A DNA stretch of 8,370 nucleotides. Origin: an uncultured Lachnospiraceae bacterium. GTDB lineage: Bacteria; Bacillota; Clostridia; Lachnospirales; Lachnospiraceae. The position numbers were made by a program, and so were the translations under genes. Below, piece after piece: positions 1-5,428 of this stretch. The notes under the pieces were generated by a model. The model was not told the origin of the DNA and ran no database searches. It saw only the letters and a program-made list of their open reading frames with translations. Numbering within the stretch: the first letter of the stretch is position 1; each line of letters starts with the position of its first letter. The stretch spans positions 1 to 8,370 of the forward strand of contig CAJTYM010000073.1 of NCBI GenBank assembly GCA_910583835.1. The letters run 5' to 3'.

Positions 1-66
1 ATCTTTCAAGGTTATTCCACTGTTCAGTTATCAAGGTCGTGTGCTGTCGTTTTCTCCGCGACAGCT
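1..66 (-). other. Probable rRNA operon leader transcript (16S rRNA expected beyond the left edge)
   Basis: Read on the minus strand, the region downstream of the promoter at 72-100 begins with a 7-bp perfect hairpin (arms 43-49 and 59-65, loop 50-58). It continues with a segment containing ACCTTGATAACTGAACAG and then CCTTGAAAG at the edge. Motifs of the CTTTGAAAACTGAACA kind are characteristic of leaders and spacers in Firmicute rRNA operons, where they take part in precursor processing and antitermination. No mature rRNA sequence is visible, so identification rests on the leader and promoter alone. It could instead lead into another stable RNA such as a tRNA cluster. Confidence 0.55.
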
Positions 67-71
67 TGTTT

Positions 72-100
72 ATATTACCATGGTTATTTTTACTTGTCAA
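72..100 (-). promoter_or_regulatory. Strong sigma-A-type promoter, probably for an rRNA operon
   Basis: On the minus strand a perfect -35 TTGACA (95-100) is separated by exactly 17 bp from a -10 TAATAT (72-77). Immediately upstream (101-127) are A/T tracts (AAAAAATTTG and similar) that resemble an UP element. Transcription would start near position 65 and run out of the window to the left. A near-consensus promoter with an A-tract upstream region is typical of stable RNA operons. Confidence 0.65.
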
Positions 101-245
101 GTGTTTTTTACAAATTTTTTAAATTAGTTTTTTCAGTTCAGCCTTTATATTTTCAATTACAGTTTCCGTAGTGGCTGTCTACACAAATAGTATAAAAATA
201 TTTATGGGAATATTTTGGGATTTGATGGATTTCCCCTCTTTTGCC
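101..245. other. AT-rich intergenic region, no gene seen
   Basis: No credible coding region is visible. The right part holds an 8-bp A/T inverted repeat (arms 195-202 and 209-216) of low predicted stability. The left part is the A-tract region upstream of the promoter at 72-100. I found no second promoter with recognisable -35 and -10 boxes. Confidence 0.5.
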
Positions 246-289
246 AAAAAGCAGACATTTGAGGAATTTTGTGTATTCCCTGCCTGCTT
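246..289 (-). terminator. Rho-independent terminator for the minus-strand envelope cluster
   Basis: On the minus strand the arms AAGCAGGCA (281-289) and TGTCTGCTT (249-257) pair over 9 bp with one G-U wobble. An inner GGAAT/ATTCC stem (275-279 with 263-267) closes a 7-nt loop. A run of five Ts follows (250-246). It is the first good terminator after cvpA, about 280 nt past the stop codon, and separates that unit from the downstream rRNA-type promoter. Confidence 0.6.
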
Positions 290-571
290 GTTCCGCAAAT
301 CGGTTACGTTAATTTCCCCAATATAAAACTGTCTGAGCATTTTCCCTACTAATTATGCCACATGGCCATAACGGATATGGCTTTTCCTCACGGACAGCCT
401 TATTTCATAGGTCAGTGGGAAAACACAAGTTTTGAATTGGGGAGAATCAATATTAGGAGGAAAGCAAATTTCCATAATTGGTATTGGATAGGCTTTTGGG
501 GCTCCATACATATGAAATGCAAAAGTGGCTTGCCTGGGGGATTCCTTAGGACAACGCACAGCGGCTAATAC
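290..571. other. Unassigned 280-bp region downstream of cvpA
   Basis: This stretch between the cvpA stop and the terminator has no recognisable gene. Two overlapping 68-codon frames run in opposite directions, 353-559 on the minus strand with a GTG start and 362-568 on the plus strand. Neither has a ribosome-binding site in front of its start, and their unusual composition argues against both. A perfect 6-bp hairpin (arms 365-370 and 376-381) followed by TTTT could act as a weak plus-strand terminator. The region may be a long 3' untranslated region of the cvpA transcript, a small RNA, or a copy of an intergenic repeat. Confidence 0.35.
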
Positions 572-1267
572 CTATTGCATAGGGCCCATAATCATATGCT
601 CGAGGACATTATTATCATTTATCAATCTCAGAAAGGCATTCCCTTGAATGGTATCCATCATTTCCCTGCCGAATTCCGTGCCCTGGCACAGAAAAACCGC
701 CAGAAATAGAATCCACACAACAATCAGACCCTCCAACAGACCAACGGCAAGACCACCGATACGGTTAATGTTTTTTAACACCGGCAATTTCGCAAGAATG
801 TCCAGAAAATGTACCACAACAGACAACAGCGCCAAAATCAATACAAAAGACAATACCCATGCCAGCCGCTGCACAACCTGTGCTGCTACAAAGTCACCTG
901 CTTTTTCATAGACTCCGGTATTTTCAATAAGACCGCCCGGACCGACTGCAGGTTCCGTAAATAATTTCTGCAGTTCCTCAGGCATCTTGATGCCAAACAC
1001 CGTGCTCATTTCCTGCCCCTGTGTTTCTTGCTGCATTCCATCTTCCACAGCCGATTGCAGGTAATCCACACATTTCTCTTTGACGGTATCGTATAAAGGC
1101 GTCTGCGTCTGCAGAAAATGCGCTACATAAGGGGTTATGGCTGTGGCAAGCACAATGGTCAAGAAAACTGCCACCAGGGAAAACAGCACACGCACCAGAC
1201 CGCGCAGATAGCCATGCAAACCAAAACCTGCCAGAATCAACAGTACCACAATCAATAATATGTCCAT
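572..1267 (-). CDS. CvpA family membrane protein
   Basis: This 231-residue protein matches the CvpA (colicin V production) family, inner-membrane proteins whose molecular role is poorly defined. Some members are linked to envelope integrity and, in Escherichia coli, to colicin V secretion. The sequence shows hydrophobic segments near residues 2-18, 24-47, 130-153 and 171-194. A family-like GYLRGLVRVLFS segment lies near residues 19-30 and NRIGGLAVGLLEG near 168-180. The hydrophilic loop from about 50 to 125 is larger than in the short enterobacterial CvpA and is acidic and Gln-rich, as is common in clostridial members. The ATG at 1265-1267 follows AGGAG (1275-1279) at 7 nt. This Shine-Dalgarno overlaps the stop codon of the upstream gene, so translation is probably coupled. 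It is the last gene of a three-gene envelope cluster. Family assignment is firm; the function is not known. Confidence 0.85.
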   Translation of the reverse strand: MDILLIVVLLILAGFGLHGYLRGLVRVLFSLVAVFLTIVLATAITPYVAHFLQTQTPLYDTVKEKCVDYLQSAVEDGMQQETQGQEMSTVFGIKMPEELQKLFTEPAVGPGGLIENTGVYEKAGDFVAAQVVQRLAWVLSFVLILALLSVVVHFLDILAKLPVLKNINRIGGLAVGLLEGLIVVWILFLAVFLCQGTEFGREMMDTIQGNAFLRLINDNNVLEHMIMGPMQ

Positions 1268-1277
1268 TTCCTCACTC

Positions 1278-2462
1278 CTATTTCAGCCTTACCTTTTGTG
1301 TCTCTCCCTCTCTCAAAAATATGTAATTGCGAATTCCTCCTGCGGAGAGAACCTCTTTGATGCTTTTGTCAAAATTGCCATGAAATTTCTCCCAGCCCCG
1401 CAATGTGTAAATTGCACATTCCAACTCGCCGCGCACACATACTTCCCCATTTTCCAAAAATCTGATTTCCTCATATTCGATGCCAAAGTCTTTGGAAAAC
1501 ACTTCCTTTCCCTCAAGGTCAAACACCTGCATTCTATAGGGAAACTCGTTATTTTCATTTGCATAGACAAAACCCAGACAGGAATGATTGTAAAAAATGC
1601 TGCGTATCTCTGCTTCTGCAGTTATCTCATTTCTGACTTCCGGCTTATCTTTCCCTTCAAAAATAACCGTCTTGCCGGTCCCAAATGCCGCCATAATATC
1701 ATTTCCAAGGAACTGAAGCTGCGGAAACACCATATCTGCATAAGAATATTGTCCCACAATATTGTCAATCTCTTCCTGTCCTACGGCATCAAAATTATAA
1801 AAAACAACAGTCGTCTTGACATTTCCCTCATTGACATCCAACAGGGATACCGCCATCTTCTTCCCATCGTTAGAAATGGCTATGTCTAAAGGATAACCCA
1901 TGTTTTCCGTATGCAGTTCACCCTCCGCCAGAAATGTCCCATTTCTGTCATACAGATGAATATAGCCAGTCCCATCCTGCTCCATCAAAATAGCTACCAT
2001 GCCCTGGTTCGCCACCTGCACCCTCTGGATAGGCATGGTCGTCTTGATTTCCCCACAGGGTCCCTGCATATCCATGATATAAATATTTTCTCCTTTTTTA
2101 TCGGCAACCACCGCATAATCTTCACAGGTATCCACCATAGGAGACTGCATTTCATAAGTCTGATTCCAAATCATGTGGTTATCCGTATTGATACACGTCG
2201 CACCATCCTTGCTATATTTAATAATATTCCCATTAAACACGGCAAACTTTGTCCCGCTGGAATCCTCACGTTTCACAGAATCCAGGACATCGTAATCCGT
2301 GTAATTCCTAGTCTGCAGATAAATATAAGTCCCTGTCACTGTCCCTAACAGCAAAACAACCACAAGCACCGTCAGGATAAGAATCCTCCTGCGGTGTTTG
2401 TGGATTTTTTCATTCATTTCATTTACGTCTGATGTCACCACCCGGTATGCCTGCTTGTCCAA
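1278..2462 (-). CDS. DUF5711-like single-pass membrane protein with predicted beta-propeller
   Basis: From the TTG start the protein has 394 residues. A short basic cytoplasmic tail ends in HKHRRR (residues 21-26). It is followed by one transmembrane segment (about 27-49) and a long extracytoplasmic domain. That domain is made of repeated beta-strand patterns such as KFAVFNGNIIKYS, DYAVVADKKGENIYIMD and KKMAVSLLDV, which suggests a WD40/PQQ-like beta-propeller. It resembles the DUF5711 family of clostridial membrane proteins, for which no function is established; the family call is from recall. The TTG at 2460-2462 lies 7 nt from GGAGG (2470-2474). The in-frame GTG at 2466-2468 would leave only 1 nt and is unlikely. 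The gene starts 55 bp after the LysM gene and ends 10 bp before cvpA, so the three are probably co-transcribed. The protein may sense or bind a wall or secreted ligand, which is inference. Confidence 0.75.
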   Translation of the reverse strand: MDKQAYRVVTSDVNEMNEKIHKHRRRILILTVLVVVLLLGTVTGTYIYLQTRNYTDYDVLDSVKREDSSGTKFAVFNGNIIKYSKDGATCINTDNHMIWNQTYEMQSPMVDTCEDYAVVADKKGENIYIMDMQGPCGEIKTTMPIQRVQVANQGMVAILMEQDGTGYIHLYDRNGTFLAEGELHTENMGYPLDIAISNDGKKMAVSLLDVNEGNVKTTVVFYNFDAVGQEEIDNIVGQYSYADMVFPQLQFLGNDIMAAFGTGKTVIFEGKDKPEVRNEITAEAEIRSIFYNHSCLGFVYANENNEFPYRMQVFDLEGKEVFSKDFGIEYEEIRFLENGEVCVRGELECAIYTLRGWEKFHGNFDKSIKEVLSAGGIRNYIFLREGETQKVRLK

Positions 2463-2517
2463 AATCACACCTCCAACGCCTAGTATAGCATACTCTCATC
2501 TTCTGCGCATTAATTTC

Positions 2518-4182
2518 TTACGGAAGCAGCAGCTTCTGTCCCACAAGAATCTTATCTCCATCTTCAATCGCATTGAGTTCCTTCAATACCTGCACCTTAT
2601 CTTTGCTCTGGTAAAGCTTAAGGCAGATAGAATTCAATGTATCGCCTGCCTGTACTGTATAATACTTTTTTTCTCCGTCCTGCTGCACTGCTGCCGTCTC
2701 CTGCGCTGCACCTTGTCCATTATCCTCAGGGCTCTCCTGAGGACCGTCCTGCTTTCCTTCCTCCGCAGGCTGCCCGGAGCCGTCATTCCCATTTGCAGCG
2801 CTGTTGTTTTCTCCATTGCCAGCTGAATCCGCCGTGTTCCTGGCTGCTTCATTTCCTGTTCCAGCCACAGTGTTTCCGGCTGTTTCACTTCCTGTTCCAG
2901 ACGCATCCGCTGCGTTCCCGGCTGCCTCACTTCCTGCTCCTGACGCCGTGTCCCCGGCCGTTTCACTTCCTGTTCCAGCTGCTGTGTCCCCGGCTGCTTC
3001 ATTTCCACCAGCCGGATTTTGCGGCGTTTCCTGCCCAGCGGTATCTAATGGCTCAATCTGGGATTCAACACTCTCCACAACCAGAGGATTCTCCTCTCCC
3101 GCATCATCTTTCGCCACTTCCGCTTTCTGGCTCGTAGATGTCTGTGATTTGCTGCCGCTCATCACGTTTAACACATCTTCAACCTCCTGCATTTTCCGGT
3201 AATTATTGATGGTGGTAATCCCGATGACACAGAGCACTACCAAAAAAAAGGAGGAGGCTGTATAGAGGAATCTCCGGTTTTGCCTCTCTTCTCGCTTTCC
3301 CTGGCGTTCTAAAAGCATCTGTCGGTAAGATTCCAATGCCTCCTCCGCCTGGGTCTTTGGCTCTTTGGGTATCGGCTGTGCATCCTGCCACTGCTGCGTC
3401 TTAATTTGAGGTTCGTCCGCCAGCCCTTCCTCTTCCTGTGAAAATCTTTCCATTTTCTCAGTTGTCTCTTCTTCTGCAAGTCCAGCTTCCTGCAAGGCTC
3501 CCTCCTCTGCAAGTCCAGCTTCCTGCAAGATCTCCCCTTCTGCAGCATTCTCTTTCTCAAGTTCATGGTACCTCAACTCTGTCAGGCGCATCTCCTCTTC
3601 CCGCTTATAAATCATGTATTCCTGCATGGCAAGGTTTTTCTCATAGTAAATATAATAGCCTTCCCGCTTCTGAAGGTAGCCTTGCTCATAGATGAAAAAC
3701 AGTTCTTCCCCCTCCAGGATATCAATAAGCATGAGAATCTTGTCCCTTCCGGCAAAATATTTGCGGTGCGCCGCTTCCACTGCCGGAGTCAGTTCCATGG
3801 CCTGTCCTGCTTTTCCCAGAACCCAGCCCACAATCTCCAGTTCTAAAAAATACTGCTTCTGCTCTTTGTATATGTAGTCCCAAAAACTCTCGTCAAGGCT
3901 GATATTTTCCCACTGGAAAACTGCTGCACTGCATTCGACAACACCGCTGACGAACGTATAGCGGATATCTTTGACCACCCGGCTCTTTCCTAAAAACACG
4001 CCCGCGCACGCTTCGCTGTTCTTCGCCGCACCCCGCAGATAAGTATATACATAATCCTCAAGATAAATGCGGTGCCTTCCTCTGGGGCTTCCAACCTGTC
4101 GTATATTTTTCGGCAAAAAGACCGTTTCCTCTTTGTTCAAAACAGCTTTTTCCGGTTCATCCTTGCAAATAATTTCAATCAT
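2518..4182 (-). CDS. Membrane protein with degenerate MPN/JAMM-like domain, repeat-rich stalk and C-terminal LysM
   Basis: This 554-residue protein has several parts. Residues about 38-190 look like an MPN/JAMM fold: strand-rich segments around GVFLGK and YTFVSGVVEC, the EIVGW strand (116-120), and then RDKILMLIDILEGEELFFI. The metal-binding His-x-His after GW is replaced by VLG, so isopeptidase activity is unlikely. An acidic coiled-coil-like region (about 192-300) contains a tandem LQEAGLAEE repeat (219-227 and 230-238). Basic residues then precede one transmembrane segment (about 305-325). The rest is extracytoplasmic: an Ala/Gly/Thr/Glu-rich stalk with degenerate 12-residue units (about 393-464) and a LysM domain (507-553, YYTVQAGDTL to GQKLLLP) that should bind peptidoglycan. 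The ATG at 4180-4182 follows GAGG (4190-4193) at 7 nt. An ATG 18 codons upstream lacks this spacing. LysM and topology are clear; the MPN relation is inferred by eye. Confidence 0.8.
   Translation of the reverse strand: MIEIICKDEPEKAVLNKEETVFLPKNIRQVGSPRGRHRIYLEDYVYTYLRGAAKNSEACAGVFLGKSRVVKDIRYTFVSGVVECSAAVFQWENISLDESFWDYIYKEQKQYFLELEIVGWVLGKAGQAMELTPAVEAAHRKYFAGRDKILMLIDILEGEELFFIYEQGYLQKREGYYIYYEKNLAMQEYMIYKREEEMRLTELRYHELEKENAAEGEILQEAGLAEEGALQEAGLAEEETTEKMERFSQEEEGLADEPQIKTQQWQDAQPIPKEPKTQAEEALESYRQMLLERQGKREERQNRRFLYTASSFFLVVLCVIGITTINNYRKMQEVEDVLNVMSGSKSQTSTSQKAEVAKDDAGEENPLVVESVESQIEPLDTAGQETPQNPAGGNEAAGDTAAGTGSETAGDTASGAGSEAAGNAADASGTGSETAGNTVAGTGNEAARNTADSAGNGENNSAANGNDGSGQPAEEGKQDGPQESPEDNGQGAAQETAAVQQDGEKKYYTVQAGDTLNSICLKLYQSKDKVQVLKELNAIEDGDKILVGQKLLLP
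2992..3004 (-). other. Marker position inside the LysM-protein stalk repeats
   Basis: This is one repeat boundary in the region coding for the Ala/Gly-rich stalk. The encoded units follow G-[SN]-E-[TA]-A-G-[DN]-T-A-x-G-[TA], with five recognisable copies between protein residues 393 and 452. At DNA level the block spans roughly 2824-3006 with a period near 36 bp and one 42-bp unit. Such GC-rich in-frame repeats usually vary in copy number between strains. Confidence 0.4.
3473..3529 (-). repeat. Direct 24-bp repeat with 33-bp period inside the LysM gene
   Basis: Two identical 24-bp copies lie at 3473-3496 and 3506-3529 and encode the duplicated LQEAGLAEE segment in the cytoplasmic acidic region. 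The 33-bp period keeps the reading frame. The perfect identity of the copies suggests a recent duplication. Confidence 0.85.
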
Positions 4183-4217
4183 GCCCTCACCTCTTTTTCC
4201 TCGATGGTAACACACAT

Positions 4218-4238
4218 GATTGGAAATTTTTGCCAATC
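4218..4238. repeat. Inverted repeat upstream of the LysM gene
   Basis: Perfect 6-bp arms GATTGG (4218-4223) and CCAATC (4233-4238) are separated by 9 nt. The repeat sits 36-56 bp before the LysM start codon. It overlaps a weak minus-strand promoter candidate, TTGGCA-N17-GTGTTA (-35 at 4231-4236, -10 at 4208-4213). It could be an operator or an untranslated-region hairpin, or chance in an AT-rich gap. No regulator is identifiable. Confidence 0.3.
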
Positions 4239-4247
4239 CCTGTCACT

Positions 4248-4273
4248 AAAATTCCGCCAATCATCTGGCAGAA
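4248..4273 (-). terminator. Weak intrinsic terminator after recR
   Basis: On the minus strand TTCTGCCA (4266-4273) pairs with TGGCGGAA (4252-4259) across a 6-nt loop, with one G-U wobble, and is followed by only four Ts (4251-4248). It lies about 30 nt past the recR stop. The short U tract suggests partial termination, which could separate pfkA-dnaX-ybaB-recR from the envelope trio while still allowing read-through. Confidence 0.45.
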
Positions 4274-4304
4274 ATCTATGCCCTATCATATGGCAAGGCA
4301 GTTC

Positions 4305-4901
4305 CTACAGCTCCGTCCTTCCCTCCAGCGCCCGCAACAGCGTCATCTCGTCTATATATTCCAAATCCCCGCCCACCGGCACGCCGCTGGCAATTCTGGA
4401 CACCTTTATCCCCGTAGGCTTAATCAGCTTGCTGATATACATTGCCGTGGTCTCCCCTTCCAGGCTGGAATTCGTGGCAATGATTACCTCGTCCACATCC
4501 TCCTGCAGACGCTGCATCAGTTCTTTGAGCCGAATGTCATTGGGACCGATGCCGAGCATCGGGGAGATTGCCCCATGCAGTACATGGTATACGCCCTCAT
4601 ATTTGTTGGTCTTTTCGTATGCGGCAAGGTCACGCGTGTCCTCCACTACCATAATCATTTTATGGTTGCGCCCTGCATTCCTGCAGATGGGGCACAGTTC
4701 GTCATCTGTGAGCGTATAGCAGCTTTGGCAGTATCTTACCTTCTTTCTGGCTTCCACAATCACAGAAGACAGTTTCTCCACATGCTCTATGGGCATGTTC
4801 AAAATATGAAAAGCAAGCCGTTGCGCCGACTTGCTTCCAATCCCAGGCAGAGAAGACAGTTCTTCAATTAATTTGCTTATCTGGCTGCTGTAATAATCCA
4901 T
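4305..4901 (-). CDS. recR: Recombination mediator protein RecR
   Basis: RecR acts with RecO and RecF to load RecA on single-stranded DNA gaps during recombinational repair. The 198-residue length is normal for the family. Visible in order are an N-terminal helix-hairpin-helix (LSSLPGIGSKSAQRLA, residues 16-30) and a four-cysteine zinc finger (C58, C61, C70, C73 as CQSC and CPIC). A Toprim domain follows (about 80-175, with VVED at 85-88 and NSSLEGETTAMYI from 144). The conserved C-terminal GVPVGGDLEYIDEMTL lies at 173-188. The ATG at 4899-4901 follows an AGGGAGG-type Shine-Dalgarno at about 6 nt. It lies downstream of dnaX and ybaB, a gene order conserved widely in bacteria, but is separated from ybaB here by about 170 bp holding a tandem repeat array. 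Confidence 0.97.
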   Translation of the reverse strand: MDYYSSQISKLIEELSSLPGIGSKSAQRLAFHILNMPIEHVEKLSSVIVEARKKVRYCQSCYTLTDDELCPICRNAGRNHKMIMVVEDTRDLAAYEKTNKYEGVYHVLHGAISPMLGIGPNDIRLKELMQRLQEDVDEVIIATNSSLEGETTAMYISKLIKPTGIKVSRIASGVPVGGDLEYIDEMTLLRALEGRTEL

Positions 4902-4941
4902 GAAATCCTCCCTAAATTAAGGCTATAACGAAATACCACTA

Positions 4942-5089
4942 AATCTGTCCTGAAAACTTATCAGAACAGATATATCTGAATCTGCCCTGAAAATTCATCA
5001 GAACGGGCACAGCCGAATCTGCTCTGAAAGCTTATCAGAACGGACACAGCCGAATCTGCTCTGAAAGCTTATCAGAACGGAAATCCGCC
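4942..5089 (-). repeat. Tandem array of four 37-bp hairpin units between recR and ybaB
   Basis: Four units of exactly 37 bp lie at 4942-4978, 4979-5015, 5016-5052 and 5053-5089. Units 3 and 4 are identical over their first 29 bp, unit 2 differs from unit 3 at about five positions, and unit 1 is the most diverged. Unit 4 contains the last codons and TGA stop of ybaB, and CTGATAA or CTGATGAA recurs in every copy. The array thus seems to have arisen by repeated duplication of the ybaB 3' end. In the minus-strand RNA each unit can fold: unit 3 as GTTCTGA/TCAGAGC around TAAGCTT, and unit 1 over 10 bp with a G-U wobble. There is no T run, so it is not a classical terminator. It may affect RNA stability, processing or recR expression. 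Confidence 0.85.
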
Positions 5090-5416
5090 GCCGAGTCCTC
5101 CGGTAATCTTCGCCATTGCCTGCTGCGAGGTCTCCTCAATCTTGCGGAGCGCTTCATTTGTTGCAGCCATTATCAAATCCTCCAGCATCTCGATATCATC
5201 CGGGTCAACGACTTCCTCTGCCAGCTTTACCTTGGTCACTTCTTTCTTGCCGGAAATAGTCACCTCCACGGCTCCGCCGCCAGCTGTCGCCGTCACTTCT
5301 TTCTCTTCCAGTTCTTTGGTCGCATCTTCCATCTGCTTCTGCATTTTCTGTGCCTGCTTCATCAGATTATTCATGTTGCCAGGCATCCCTCCTGGGAAAC
5401 CTCCTCGTTTTGCCAT
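5072..5416 (-). CDS. YbaB/EbfC family nucleoid-associated protein
   Basis: This small DNA-binding protein, a homolog of Escherichia coli YbaB and Borrelia EbfC, forms dimers that bind DNA through helical pincers and is thought to help organise the nucleoid. The sequence has a Gly/Met-rich N-terminus (MAKRGGFPGGMPGN) and a long helix (about 15-40, LMKQAQKMQKQMEDATKELEEKE). A beta segment (VTATAGGGAVEVTISGKKEVTKVKL) and VDPDDIEMLEDLI lead into a C-terminal helix. The start is taken as the second ATG (5414-5416), 8 nt from AGGAGG (5425-5430). The ATG two codons upstream would leave only 2 nt. The Shine-Dalgarno overlaps the dnaX stop codon, indicating coupled translation. The 3' end is the source-like copy of the 37-bp tandem array that follows. 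Confidence 0.95.
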   Translation of the reverse strand: MAKRGGFPGGMPGNMNNLMKQAQKMQKQMEDATKELEEKEVTATAGGGAVEVTISGKKEVTKVKLAEEVVDPDDIEMLEDLIMAATNEALRKIEETSQQAMAKITGGLGGGFPF

Positions 5417-5428
5417 TGCCATGTCCTC

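Noticed and set aside
353..568. Two opposing 68-codon open frames as small proteins
   Set aside because: Neither has a ribosome-binding site, the minus frame needs a GTG start, and no motif or signal is recognisable.
1669..1700. GTGKT in the DUF5711-like protein as a Walker A motif
   Set aside because: The motif is incomplete, sits in a predicted extracytoplasmic beta-rich domain, and no Walker B follows.
2475..2517. Promoter with TATACT just upstream of the DUF5711-like gene
   Set aside because: A TATACT is present within AGTATGCTATACT, but no -35 box lies at suitable spacing and the palindrome may be chance.
2637..3202. Long plus-strand open frames opposite the LysM gene stalk
   Set aside because: They mirror the low-complexity repeats, are rich in Pro, Leu, Phe and Ser as expected for an antisense of Ala/Gly-rich codons, and have no family signal.
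4183..4236. LysM gene starting 18 codons upstream
   Set aside because: The ATG at 4182 has a well-placed GAGG, and the upstream extension covers the inverted repeat and looks non-coding.
4942..5089. CRISPR-like appearance of evenly spaced repeats
   Set aside because: The 37-bp units abut with no unique spacers, overlap the ybaB stop codon, and have no cas genes nearby.
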